In this document: positions 7,791 through 15,824 of the stretch, one piece after another
Position numbering within the stretch: the first letter of the stretch is position 1
Layout: every line of letters begins with the position of its first letter
DNA from: JBCAWW01 sp039024315
GTDB lineage: Bacteria > Bacteroidota > Bacteroidia > J057
Length of the DNA: 64,000 nt
NCBI GenBank assembly: GCA_039024315.1
Contig: JBCCQN010000015.1
Location: forward strand, 1-64,000
Direction of reading: 5' to 3'
The notes under the pieces: model-generated
What the model saw: the letters and a program-made list of their open reading frames with translations, nothing else
Databases searched by the model: none
What the model was told of the DNA's origin: nothing
Position numbers and translations under genes: made by a program

Positions 7791-8210
7791 ATGAAATCCC
7801 TTCTCGGTTTTTTCAGTGCTTGCTTGTTTTTGGCTGCATTGAGCTCTTGTGGACCTACAATTCCCACCGAAGCAGAAATCCGGTTAAAGATCAAAGGCAC
7901 CTACTGTGCCGAAAAATATCGTCTAGTCATCGAAGACAGTACGTATCGCTGTCGCCGTTTTAGCCCCGGTATTATTAGCTCTACGCCTATCCGCGAATCA
8001 TGCAAAGGGAGCTATCAGCTAGCGCTAGCCGAAAATCAGTGGACGATCAATTTCAATAAAGACCCGCGCCCGCAAGGCATCAAAAACTGCCAAAAGACCT
8101 TCATCCTTTGGAATGCAGAAAAGGGCTACCTGACAGATGCTGGCGATAAAATGGTGATGTGGGATCTCTTTGACGAAAAACCACTGACCAAAGGTGCTTG
8201 TGAAGATTAA
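7791..8210 (+). CDS. Small lipoprotein, hypothetical
   Basis: Starting at the ATG at 7791 gives 139 residues with a lipoprotein signal peptide ending LAALSSCG, where the Cys at about residue 20 would be lipidated. The frame continues upstream, but that adds a charged, non-signal N-terminus, so the shorter start is chosen. The mature part contains five further cysteines (TYCAEKY, TYRCRRF, ESCKG, NCQKT, GACED), enough for disulfides in the periplasm, and reads like a compact beta-rich domain (GSYQLALAENQWTINF). Family not recognised. Confidence 0.65.
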   Translation: MKSLLGFFSACLFLAALSSCGPTIPTEAEIRLKIKGTYCAEKYRLVIEDSTYRCRRFSPGIISSTPIRESCKGSYQLALAENQWTINFNKDPRPQGIKNCQKTFILWNAEKGYLTDAGDKMVMWDLFDEKPLTKGACED

Positions 8211-8296
8211 AGTTAGAGTATCAAGTTTAGGGCTTTAAGCTTTGCTTAACGCTCAAACTCGATCTTCTTTTTCTTTCCCTAAACCCCACACTATCT

Positions 8297-8908
8297 ATGA
8301 AAATCATCTGCGTCGGGCGCAATTATACCGAGCACGCCAAGGAACTAAATAATCCCGTTCCGACTAAACCTCTCATCTTTTTCAAGCCAGATACCGCCGT
8401 TCTGCGCAGCAACAAAGATTTTTACTATCCAGAGTTTACCAAGGATCTCCACTTCGAATGCGAAATGGTACTCCGTATCAGTCGAGAGGGAAAATACATT
8501 CAGCCAGAGCACGTGCCCACCTATATCGATGGCATTGGCCTCGGGATTGACCTCACGGCACGGGATATCCAATCAGAAGCCAAGCAAAAAGGCTGGCCTT
8601 GGACCCTCGCCAAAGGCTTCAATGATGCCGCACCAACCTCTGATTTTCTAAATCCTGCTCGTTTTCCGGACTTACACGATCTACGCTTTCAGTGCAAAAT
8701 CAATGGCGAACTACGCCAAGATGGATATACTGGCGACATGATTTTTCGTGTGCCTCAGCTCATTAGCTACATCACTCAGTTTATCACGATCAAGAAAGGC
8801 GACCTGATCTTTACCGGTACGCCCAAAGGAGTCGGCCCCCTCAGTGTGGGCGACCATATTGAAGGCTGGTTAGAAGATGAAAAACTGCTTGATTTTCATG
8901 TCAAATAA
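8297..8908 (+). CDS. Fumarylacetoacetate hydrolase (FAH) family protein
   Basis: A 203-residue single-domain FAH-fold enzyme. It begins directly at the catalytic domain (MKIICVGRNYTEHAKEL) and has ECEMVLRIS (the metal-binding E-x-E type segment), GIDLTARDIQSEAKQKGWPWTLAKGFNDAAP and the terminal FTGTPKGVGPL loop. Family members hydrolyse or decarboxylate 2-oxo acids such as fumarylpyruvate or oxaloacetate, and the exact substrate is not readable. The segment AVLRSNKDF is encoded by a hairpin-repeat copy at 8399-8411. Its end overlaps the following peptidase by 11 bases, so the two are coupled. Confidence 0.9.
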   Translation: MKIICVGRNYTEHAKELNNPVPTKPLIFFKPDTAVLRSNKDFYYPEFTKDLHFECEMVLRISREGKYIQPEHVPTYIDGIGLGIDLTARDIQSEAKQKGWPWTLAKGFNDAAPTSDFLNPARFPDLHDLRFQCKINGELRQDGYTGDMIFRVPQLISYITQFITIKKGDLIFTGTPKGVGPLSVGDHIEGWLEDEKLLDFHVK

Positions 8909-10862
8909 GAAAAAACGATTCCTTGCTGTCTGCTCATTGCTCATAGGACTCGTTCTCTGGGCTGGATTTAAAGTCACGGATCAGGTATATCAATTCCCGC
9001 TCAAAGGATATAGGGCACTTTCAGGTACCTTCGGTGAACTACGGACCAACCATTTTCATTCGGGCATGGATGTAAAGATAGGCGGTAGAGACGGCGCCCC
9101 GCTCTATGCTATCCAAGAAGGCTACGTCTATCGCATCAAAGTAAGTCCCTTTGGCTTTGGCAATGCTGTCTATCTCAGGCATCCAGACGGACGCTATTCG
9201 GTTTATGCCCATATGTCGGGCTTTAACGATAAAATCGAAGATTACACCTACCTCCGTCAGTACGGATCTAAAAAATATGCTCAAGAACTCTACCTATCCA
9301 AAGACGAAATTCCTGTTAGCAAAGGCCAACTGATCGGCTATGGAGGAAATTCAGGTTCATCAAACGGTCCTCACTTACACTTCGAAATCCGTGATCCTGA
9401 AGAACGTATCCTCAATCCACTCCAATATTATAAGCAGCTCGTCTCAGACAATAAAAAGCCTCTTGTCCAAGAAATCGCCTTCGAACCCATCGATCTTAAT
9501 TCTCGCGTAAGAGGTGAGTTTCGCAAATATTCGATAACGCCTAGTGGCGGTAACGGTAATTATCGCGTCGATCAAGTCGTCAAAATCCAGGGTAGGGTAG
9601 GCCTAGAGTATCGGGCCTATGATTTGCTTGATGCAGCGGGTAATCACTGCGGGATCAACTATGCGAGGCTCTATATCGACGATAAATTGATCTACGCTTA
9701 TTCGCTTGATCGCTTTGCCTTTGACGAAAAACGCTACATCAATCTGCATATAGATTACGCTCATTACCGCAAAAAGCGTTCTCGCTTGCAGCGCGCCTAT
9801 GTAGAGCGGGGCAATCTCTTCAATGCCTATAAGCATCAAGTTGACCAAGGCCTAATCCAACTCACCGATGACGAGATCCATAACTTTCGCTTGGTCTTAA
9901 CGGATGCACACGACAATCAAACTTTTGTCAGAGGTAAACTTCAACTTGATCCGGCGCAGCGCAAGATACCAGCCAGTTTGGCTTCTAATGGCTCCCCTTC
10001 CTACAGCTATAAAATCCATCGGGATATCCTACGACTACGAGTCCTCAATCCTCGTAACGAATACTTAGAAGGGCTGTATTACGAAAACATCTACGGCGAG
10101 AAAAAAGCCATCCCAGCCGCTTATGCAAAAGGTAAAGAATTGATTTTCCTGCTTCCGCTTAGCCGGCACAATTACCCGCAGCGGATCATGGACGGTAATG
10201 ATCGTACGCTGCTCAACCTCAATCTCAAGGAAGAAATCCTCTCTTCGCAAAACAATCTCTTCGAGATGGAAGAGTTGCAGGTATTTTTTCCTTATCAATC
10301 TGTCTTTGATCGGGTCCACCTCGAGATGAGCAAAGAGATGGGAGATCGCCGCATGCTGAGCGATGTATTTGTGATTGGGGATCCTGACATTCCACTTTTT
10401 AAGAGCTTTTTGGTGAGCTTCAAGCCCAAAGAAGGCATCCCACTTAAGAATCTAGTCGTCGCCCAGCGCACTAAAAACAAATGGAACTTTGCCGGCAACA
10501 CCATCGGCGAAGCCAATAATGTTTATGCTTCCGTTTCTAGCTTTGGCGAATACTGTTTGATGGCTGATAGCGTCGCCCCGACTATTGAAGCTATCAATTT
10601 CAAAAACGGTAGCACTATCAGTCGGAGTCAAAATACGCTCATGCTGCGCATCAAGGACAATTTTTCCGGCATCGACGATCAAACCGTCTATTGCAAGCTC
10701 AATGGTGAATGGAAGCTCTTCAAGTATGACTACAAGCGCAACTCCATCACTCATGATTTAGGCCGGCAGACGCGCCCTAAGCCCGGTAACTACGAACTAG
10801 AAGTCTTGGTTACCGACAAAGCCCACAATCTGGCCAAAAAGACCTTTCGATTGCAGTTTTAG
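8898..10862 (+). CDS. M23 family metallopeptidase (LytM-type), exported
   Basis: The second ATG (8898) gives a normal signal anchor (KKKRFLAVCSLLIGLVLWAG) and 654 residues. The LytM zinc domain follows at once: NHFHSGMDVKIG supplies His54 and Asp58, YSVYAHM and GPHLHFEIRD supply the remaining His ligands near residues 120-165. Active M23 enzymes cut peptidoglycan cross-bridges in the periplasm. Unusually, the catalytic domain is N-terminal and is followed by about 450 residues of beta-sandwich-like sequence, ending in an Ig-like motif (DSVAPTIEAINFKNGST). It overlaps the FAH gene by 11 bases. The long C-terminal part is a common arrangement in Bacteroidota. Confidence 0.9.
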   Translation: MSNKKKRFLAVCSLLIGLVLWAGFKVTDQVYQFPLKGYRALSGTFGELRTNHFHSGMDVKIGGRDGAPLYAIQEGYVYRIKVSPFGFGNAVYLRHPDGRYSVYAHMSGFNDKIEDYTYLRQYGSKKYAQELYLSKDEIPVSKGQLIGYGGNSGSSNGPHLHFEIRDPEERILNPLQYYKQLVSDNKKPLVQEIAFEPIDLNSRVRGEFRKYSITPSGGNGNYRVDQVVKIQGRVGLEYRAYDLLDAAGNHCGINYARLYIDDKLIYAYSLDRFAFDEKRYINLHIDYAHYRKKRSRLQRAYVERGNLFNAYKHQVDQGLIQLTDDEIHNFRLVLTDAHDNQTFVRGKLQLDPAQRKIPASLASNGSPSYSYKIHRDILRLRVLNPRNEYLEGLYYENIYGEKKAIPAAYAKGKELIFLLPLSRHNYPQRIMDGNDRTLLNLNLKEEILSSQNNLFEMEELQVFFPYQSVFDRVHLEMSKEMGDRRMLSDVFVIGDPDIPLFKSFLVSFKPKEGIPLKNLVVAQRTKNKWNFAGNTIGEANNVYASVSSFGEYCLMADSVAPTIEAINFKNGSTISRSQNTLMLRIKDNFSGIDDQTVYCKLNGEWKLFKYDYKRNSITHDLGRQTRPKPGNYELEVLVTDKAHNLAKKTFRLQF

Positions 10863-10864
10863 GG

Positions 10865-11023
10865 CCGCTGCGCGGAACGCTTCTCTCTAGCTTGCGACAA
10901 GGCATTGCCATGTCGCAATACCAAAACCCACTATTTCTCGTCGCTGCGCTTACTCGAAATGAACACTCGCTAGGTGCGCGCATGCATGCCGCACCCCAAA
11001 GGATGAGCGTTCTGCGAAGCCAG
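10865..11023. repeat. Composite palindromic element, 159 bp
   Basis: CCGCTGCGCGGAACGC at the left and GAGCGTTCTGCGAAGCCAG at the right are inverted copies of the end hairpin. Between them sit two internal palindromes: GCGACA..TGTCGC at 10892-10918 and GGTGCGCG..GCACC at 10973-10995. The second also occurs at 44209-44231 and the first at 20603-20625. The rest of the 10863-11146 spacer holds TTCGCAGTTTGCGAATTGCGAA, another small inverted repeat, and no gene. Confidence 0.8.
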
Positions 11024-11146
11024 AAAACCTGCAAAACAAGCATATATTCGCAGTTTGCGAATTGCGAACAAATAACACAAATCCCTGTAGGCCAATATAT
11101 TAACTCAAACCTCAGCCACCCAACCAATAATTAACACGAAAACGTA

Positions 11147-11875
11147 TTAACTATCATATTTATCCAACACTTTCAGAGCTACTTGGAAATTTTTGGGGTA
11201 ATCTGCCTCGAAGGATAAGCGTTCCGCGGAGCGGGGATGCTCAAAAGACAGTACCCGAGCATGCAGGAGATAGTCATGATTGATGGGTTGCTCATCCTTA
11301 CGACCGCTGAATTTATATTTACGCTTGATCTCCGAAAGCCGGATATCGTGACCACCATAGAGATGATCACCCACGATCGGGCACCCTAGAGTGGAGAGAT
11401 GAACTCGGATTTGGTGCATCCTACCTGTCACCGGTTCACAGCGCAGATAGGAAAAGCTCTTCCAGGTCTTGATAGTATTGACAACCGTTTTGGCGGGCTT
11501 ACCACTTTGGCGATTGATGCTCACCTTTTTGTTGGTTGAGACATAAAGGGGTACATCCACTATGGTATCTTCAAAATAGTGGACACCTGGGCTGATGGTG
11601 TGATACTCTTTGCGGACCTTACGCTTTGCAAATTGGCCGGCGATGGCTTTATAGTTTTGAGAACCTTTGGCCAAGAGTAAAATGCCGGAAGTATGTTTGT
11701 CCAGACGATGGCAAAGGCTGAGCTCCGGATCATATAATTTGGCCAAATGATTGAGATTGCGATTGCTTTTATCGTCGAGGCTCGCCATATCGGCGGGTTT
11801 ATTGACCAAAAGAATATCGTCGTCTTCGTAGAGGATGAGGTCCTCAAATTTGATGAATGCTACTTTCTTTCCCAT
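11147..11875 (-). CDS. RluA family RNA pseudouridine synthase
   Basis: A 242-residue enzyme that isomerises uridine to pseudouridine in rRNA or tRNA. It shows VNKPADMAS at the N-terminus, the catalytic motif HRLDKHTSGILLL with the nucleophile Asp59, and the RMHQIRVHLSTLGCPIVGDHLYGG C-terminal signature. There is no S4 domain, so it resembles the short RluA/TruC-like branch. It is last in a minus-strand operon, three bases after the YgjP-like gene. Its C-terminal HPRSAERLSFE is encoded by a hairpin repeat copy at 11214-11234 that has been absorbed into the reading frame. Confidence 0.92.
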   Translation of the reverse strand: MGKKVAFIKFEDLILYEDDDILLVNKPADMASLDDKSNRNLNHLAKLYDPELSLCHRLDKHTSGILLLAKGSQNYKAIAGQFAKRKVRKEYHTISPGVHYFEDTIVDVPLYVSTNKKVSINRQSGKPAKTVVNTIKTWKSFSYLRCEPVTGRMHQIRVHLSTLGCPIVGDHLYGGHDIRLSEIKRKYKFSGRKDEQPINHDYLLHARVLSFEHPRSAERLSFEADYPKNFQVALKVLDKYDS

Positions 11876-11878
11876 TAA

Positions 11879-12604
11879 TTAATCTAATATCCCGATCATC
11901 CATTCGTATTGACGGATCTCTTTTTCCGCCTGCTTGTAGTTCGGGTAAAAATGTTCGACCCAGCCCCAAAACTTAGGGCTATGGTTGAGTTCCCGCAGGT
12001 GCATCAACTCATGTATGATCACGTAGTCGATGAGCGGGCTAGGCATAAAGACCATGTGCCAGTTTAAATTGACGTTGGCGAGGCTGCTGCAGCTCCCCCA
12101 ACGGGTCTTTTGCCCTTTGATAAACACCTTGTTTACGGTAGAATCGGTGGCCTTGGCTAAAGAAAATGTTCTTTCTGGCAATATTTCTTTGGCTAAGAGG
12201 CGTAGGCTCTCTCGCAGGAAGGCTTTCCAGTCCTCATCTTGGGGCAATAGCGTCAGGTGAATCTCCCGTTTGTCGGGTCTTCGCTCCACTTTACGACGTT
12301 TACCGATTTTGCGGATCAGTTGGTAGCCCTCTCCGAGGAAGGGGATCAAGCCTTGTTCTAGATCAGCGTGAAAGCGAACCGAGCGTTTATCCGTAAGCGT
12401 ACTTTTTTGTAGGCGTTTGAGCATCCACTTTTGATGCTGCTGCAGAAAGGCCTCTGCTTGCTTGTCCACCTGCCCCGAAGGAGTGCGCAAAACAAATAGC
12501 TTGAGTTCAGGCTTATAGATCAAACGGATCGTTCGGCCACGAGTCTTTTCAAGCTTTACCCCAATAGCTTGATCTCCTAATTGTATTTGATGGACTTGGC
12601 TCAT
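11879..12604 (-). CDS. YgjP-like zinc metallopeptidase (DUF45/WLM type)
   Basis: A 241-residue protein whose last third carries the metzincin-like site HELMHLRELNHSPKF (His198, Glu199, His202, His208) and the preceding KTRWGSCSSLANVNLNWHMVFMP, both hallmarks of the YgjP/DUF45 family. These proteins are predicted intracellular metallopeptidases, often paired with DNA or nucleotide enzymes. It lies three bases from both neighbours (CAP gene upstream, pseudouridine synthase downstream), so the three are one transcript. Function in this setting unknown. Confidence 0.9.
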   Translation of the reverse strand: MSQVHQIQLGDQAIGVKLEKTRGRTIRLIYKPELKLFVLRTPSGQVDKQAEAFLQQHQKWMLKRLQKSTLTDKRSVRFHADLEQGLIPFLGEGYQLIRKIGKRRKVERRPDKREIHLTLLPQDEDWKAFLRESLRLLAKEILPERTFSLAKATDSTVNKVFIKGQKTRWGSCSSLANVNLNWHMVFMPSPLIDYVIIHELMHLRELNHSPKFWGWVEHFYPNYKQAEKEIRQYEWMIGILD

Positions 12605-12607
12605 GCT

Positions 12608-13060
12608 TTAACGCCGACCGACATAGAGTTGAGTGATGAAGTACTCGCCTGCTTTGCTACGAGCCACTCCAATCCCCGTAAAGATAAAACGTCCCTGGAG
12701 ATTTTCCTTATGGCCGGGACTAGCGACCCAATCTTTGAGGGCTTGGCTGCCAATCTTACGAGTATTGAAGGTAGCATAGAGATTTTCGGCAACCCGCCAG
12801 TCTTTTTTAGCGTATGCTTTTACTTCTTCTACTCGCTGGTCAAAGCCTTGGTGCGAAAAGGGTCTTCGGCCACTCGCCATCGCTTGAGAATGCTTTTGCG
12901 CGATGCTGTTGAGTTCAGGTTGTACTTTCAGCGCATTGAGGCCGACCGATTTTCGGTATCGATTAGTTTGGACAAATACGTCTTTGGCGACTTCAGCAGC
13001 CGTTGGAGGAGCCAGGAAAGAGCAAGAAAAAGAGATCAGAATTAACCAGCTGTAGATCAT
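12608..13060 (-). CDS. CAP (SCP/PR-1) domain exported protein
   Basis: From the ATG at 13060 the protein has 150 residues; a TTG at 13069 would add three. It opens with a signal peptide (MIYSWLILISFSCSFLAP) that could be cut as a lipoprotein at Cys13. The CAP domain follows: NRYRKSVGLNALKVQPELNSIAQKHSQAM, FSHQGFDQRV, AENLYATF, LKDWVASPGHKENLQG and FTGIGVARS, with the conserved His and Glu residues of the cavity. CAP proteins act outside the cytoplasm, with varied roles. First gene of the operon with YgjP-like and RluA; a divergent STAS gene begins 70 bases away. Confidence 0.88.
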   Translation of the reverse strand: MIYSWLILISFSCSFLAPPTAAEVAKDVFVQTNRYRKSVGLNALKVQPELNSIAQKHSQAMASGRRPFSHQGFDQRVEEVKAYAKKDWRVAENLYATFNTRKIGSQALKDWVASPGHKENLQGRFIFTGIGVARSKAGEYFITQLYVGRR

Positions 13061-13094
13061 GATAGACAATGTTACAAAAATCAGGAAGAATCCT

Positions 13095-13102
13095 TATCTT
13101 TG
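13095..13102 (+). promoter_or_regulatory. Bacteroidota -7 promoter box for the STAS gene
   Basis: TATCTTTG matches TAnnTTTG exactly, 28 bases before the ATG of the STAS protein. At a 20-base spacing upstream sits GTTACA, only a partial match to the TTG -33 box. Confidence 0.5.
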
Positions 13103-13130
13103 GTTTCGTTTCAATTCAATAAAGGCGAAC

Positions 13131-13523
13131 ATGAGAATCGAAAAGCTGGTAGAAGAAAAATACACAGCATTGACACTGCTTGAGGAGAAATTGGATTCTC
13201 GTCTGGCTCCTTCGCTCAAAAGTGAACTTATCACCCTTAATGCAGAGGGTGCACGCAATATTTTACTCAATCTCAAAGATGTAAAGTACGTAGATAGCTC
13301 TGGACTTAGCGCCATCCTGACGGCCAACCGTCTGTGTGCTGCTGCTGGGGGCGTATTGGTCCTTTGTGGGCTCAATCCACACGTACAGAAATTGGTTGAG
13401 ATCTCTCATCTAAATTCAGTCCTCAATATCTTGGCCACCGAAGAAGAAGGCAGAGACGCTATCTTCATGGCAGAGATTGAGAACGAGATTGTAGAACAAG
13501 AGGGCAGCCAAGGCCAGGAATAA
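13131..13523 (+). CDS. STAS domain protein (anti-sigma factor antagonist type)
   Basis: Taken from the ATG at 13131 this is a 130-residue single STAS domain. An earlier in-frame ATG would include the promoter box. KDVKYVDSSGLSAILTANRLC holds the usual phosphorylatable Ser within DSSGL, followed by GGVLVLCGLNPHVQKLVEISHL, the second half of the fold. In well-studied systems such proteins bind anti-sigma kinases. No kinase lies nearby, so the partner is elsewhere. The tail is strongly acidic and glutamine-rich (EIENEIVEQEGSQGQE). Confidence 0.88.
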   Translation: MRIEKLVEEKYTALTLLEEKLDSRLAPSLKSELITLNAEGARNILLNLKDVKYVDSSGLSAILTANRLCAAAGGVLVLCGLNPHVQKLVEISHLNSVLNILATEEEGRDAIFMAEIENEIVEQEGSQGQE

Positions 13524-13666
13524 GATTCTGGAACGGCAATTGTCTATTGAGTAAGTAGTCCAATATTGGTCTTGATTGAGTAGGGGACTTTGACTCCGTC
13601 AAACGTATCCCGCCATCGCCCTTGATCGGCCAAGACCCGTCCATTTACTTACTGCAAAATTTCACT

Positions 13667-14593
13667 GTGTTCGAAGTTCAGATTTTAGGAACCAGCGCGG
13701 CCATTCCTACCAACACTCGTATGCCATCTGCGCAAGTGGTCACAATTCGTGATCGGCATCATCTGGTGGACTGCGGCGAGGGTACACAAATGCAAATGAT
13801 CCATCAACGAGTCAAGTTTTCTCGTTTGGATGCAATTTTCATTTCCCATCTCCATGGCGACCATATTTTAGGCTTGCCAGGATTGCTAAATTCCTTGAGC
13901 CTTTACGAACGCAATTTTCCCCTTAAGCTATACGGCCCTTCCGGGCTCAAGACTGTACTAGATATCATTTTTGCCCAAAGCCACAGCTATTTGGGCTACG
14001 AACTAGAGTTTATACCGACCGAAGATTTCAAAGCAGGAGAGGTGATTTACGCCCACAAAGACTATCAAGTCGAACTCCTACCCTTGGAACATCGTATTTA
14101 TTGCAGAGGATTTAAATTCACAGAAAATCAACAAAAGTCCAGAAAGTTTGACTTTTATAAGGCAAAAAGCCTTGAAGTCCCAAACAATATGTTTCGTTTG
14201 TTGAAGCAAGGGAATTCTATTACCTTAGATAATGGTCAAACCATTTTCCCTGAAGATGTGTTATTACCTCCAGATGAGCCACTATCTTATTCGTACTGCT
14301 CGGATACATGCTATAACGAGGACTTAGTCGCATATATAAAGGATAGCACTATCCTCTATCACGAGTCCACTTTCTTGCATGATATGCAAAAGCGCGCGAA
14401 GGCGACGGCCCATTCTACAGCTTTACAGGCAGCTCAGATTGCCAGTAAAGCCAGTGTCAAACATCTTTTGTTGGGACACTTTTCGGCTCGGTACAAGGAC
14501 TTAGAACCTTTTTTGACAGAAGCTCGCTCGGTATTTCCGGCCACTTCTCTTGCCAAAGAAGGCCAAGTCCACAAACTCAAAGAATATGGCTAA
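13667..14593 (+). CDS. rnz: Ribonuclease Z
   Basis: RNase Z is a zinc beta-lactamase-fold endonuclease that trims the 3' ends of tRNA precursors. With the GTG at 13667 the protein starts FEVQILGTSAAIPTNTR, the family N-terminus; the longer TTG start adds 15 unrelated residues. The metal site HLHGDH falls at His61, His63, Asp65, His66. Later ligands appear in YCSDTCYNE, YHESTFL and HSTALQAAQIA, and LLLGHFSARY closes the domain. 308 residues is the normal length. It overlaps the next gene by 8 bases. Confidence 0.93.
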   Translation: MFEVQILGTSAAIPTNTRMPSAQVVTIRDRHHLVDCGEGTQMQMIHQRVKFSRLDAIFISHLHGDHILGLPGLLNSLSLYERNFPLKLYGPSGLKTVLDIIFAQSHSYLGYELEFIPTEDFKAGEVIYAHKDYQVELLPLEHRIYCRGFKFTENQQKSRKFDFYKAKSLEVPNNMFRLLKQGNSITLDNGQTIFPEDVLLPPDEPLSYSYCSDTCYNEDLVAYIKDSTILYHESTFLHDMQKRAKATAHSTALQAAQIASKASVKHLLLGHFSARYKDLEPFLTEARSVFPATSLAKEGQVHKLKEYG

Positions 14594-15350
14594 GAAAGAA
14601 AACCTCCTGTTTTTGATTTTAGGAGGATTCTTTATCACAAATGCCCTCGTAGCAGAATTTATTGGCGTCAAGATATTCTCTTTAGAAGGCACCCTCGGTT
14701 GGGATGATATCCACTGGAGCCTCTTCGGCATCGAGGGCACGCTGCAATTTAGTGCAGGTGTTTTGCCCTGGCCGGTCGTATTTATTATGACCGACATTAT
14801 CAATGAATATTATGGGCAGAAGGGCGTAAAACTGCTTTCCTATCTCACCGCTGGTCTGATTGGTTACGCCTTCATCCTTATTTTCATGTCCATCTACTTA
14901 GAGCCGGCCGATTGGTGGTTAGGCGCTTTTCAAGAGCAAGGCGTAGAAAATGCCCAGAGTGCTTTTGTTGGGGTATATGGCCAAGGACTCTGGATCATCA
15001 TCGGTTCGATGGTGGCCTTTTTGATTGGACAGCTTTTGGACGCAGTGGTATTTCATCGTTTACGCAAAGTGACTGGTCGCAATATTGGCCTCAGGGCCAC
15101 GATTTCCACCCTCGTCTCGCAGCTATTTGATAGCTTTATCGTGCTATACATTGGTTTCATCATCCCTGGTAAAATGACGCTGAGTCAGTTCTTTGCCATC
15201 GGTGCGGTCAACTATAGCTATAAGCTTCTCGCTGCAATCATATTGATTCCTCTTTTGTACGTGGTTCATGGCTGGATCCGCAATTATCTCGGGGAGCAGC
15301 GGGCAGAGGCACTCATCAGAAATGCGACCAACAATCGCTTAGCGGCATGA
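14586..15350 (+). CDS. yhhQ: Queuosine precursor transporter (YhhQ/VUT family)
   Basis: A 254-residue inner membrane protein with about six transmembrane segments that imports queuosine precursors used to modify tRNA anticodons. Signature pieces are PWPVVFIMTDIINEYYGQKG, WWLGAFQEQ, GQLLDAVVFHRLRKVTG and LVSQLFDSFIVLYIGF. The ATG at 14586 overlaps the RNase Z stop codon (ATGGCTAA), so the two tRNA-related functions are translated together. A longer start would lie inside rnz and is rejected. The Bacteroidota form is longer at the N-terminus than the E. coli protein. Confidence 0.92.
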   Translation: MAKKENLLFLILGGFFITNALVAEFIGVKIFSLEGTLGWDDIHWSLFGIEGTLQFSAGVLPWPVVFIMTDIINEYYGQKGVKLLSYLTAGLIGYAFILIFMSIYLEPADWWLGAFQEQGVENAQSAFVGVYGQGLWIIIGSMVAFLIGQLLDAVVFHRLRKVTGRNIGLRATISTLVSQLFDSFIVLYIGFIIPGKMTLSQFFAIGAVNYSYKLLAAIILIPLLYVVHGWIRNYLGEQRAEALIRNATNNRLAA

Positions 15351-15368
15351 TGATTTTTTAGGGATTTA

Positions 15369-15531
15369 CTCCCGATAGCTACACGGGAGCGCAGAACGAT
15401 TATCCCTAATTCATGATTCGATTTTTGACAAAAATGTAGCGACGCAATCCCGAAAGCTTTCGCGGATACGTCGCTACGGATCAAATGGATCGATCCCATT
15501 TTTTATTCGAGTTAAGCGTTCCGCGAAGCGG
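15369..15531. repeat. Composite palindromic element, CTCCCG-ended variant
   Basis: The left end is a longer hairpin (CTCCCG..CGGGAG, 15369-15389) fused to CGCAGAACG; the right end is the usual CGTTCCGCGAAGCGG. The centre is a 42-bp palindrome at 15436-15477 with outer arms GTAGCG/CGCTAC and an inner CCCGAAAGCTTTCGCGG. The same architecture recurs at 58299-58495. Confidence 0.8.
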
Positions 15532-15670
15532 TAAGGAATAAACATCCCCCTTCCGTCAAACACCCCCTTCTAAGTGGGCTGACGGGAAAGCCTTAAGACC
15601 CCTCTTTCAAGAGGGGACAGCGAATGAAAGGAGCAGGGGAGATGTTCAACACAAGCGTTCCGCGCAGCGG
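15532..15670. repeat. Further inverted repeats in the 15351-15824 spacer
   Basis: After the composite element come ACATCCCC facing GGGAGATGTT, a perfect 8-bp stem CCCCTCTT/AAGAGGGG at 15599-15616, and another hairpin repeat AAGCGTTCCGCGCAGCGG at 15653-15670. No coding sequence is visible up to base 15824. Confidence 0.6.
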
Positions 15671-15824
15671 TCCTCTTAATACTCAGGCGGCAATAAGTTT
15701 TCACCTGAAGCGAATATTATAATTTAGTGAACAAATTGTTGCCACGATAAAGGTTTTTTGATGGTTTTGATTAAATTAGATACTGGGCTTCCTCAAGGCC
15801 CAAACTATACTACACACCCCTATA

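Noticed and set aside
10810..11127. ORFs on both strands in the gap after the M23 gene
   Set aside because: They lie within the repeat element and overlap the end of the peptidase gene; shadows of repeats.
13622..13666. Earlier TTG start of RNase Z
   Set aside because: GTG 13667 puts the conserved N-terminus at residue 1; the extra residues have no counterpart in the family.
14550..14586. Longer start for the queuosine transporter, 12 codons further upstream
   Set aside because: It would lie inside RNase Z and adds a basic segment unlike the family; the ATG overlapping the stop fits translational coupling.
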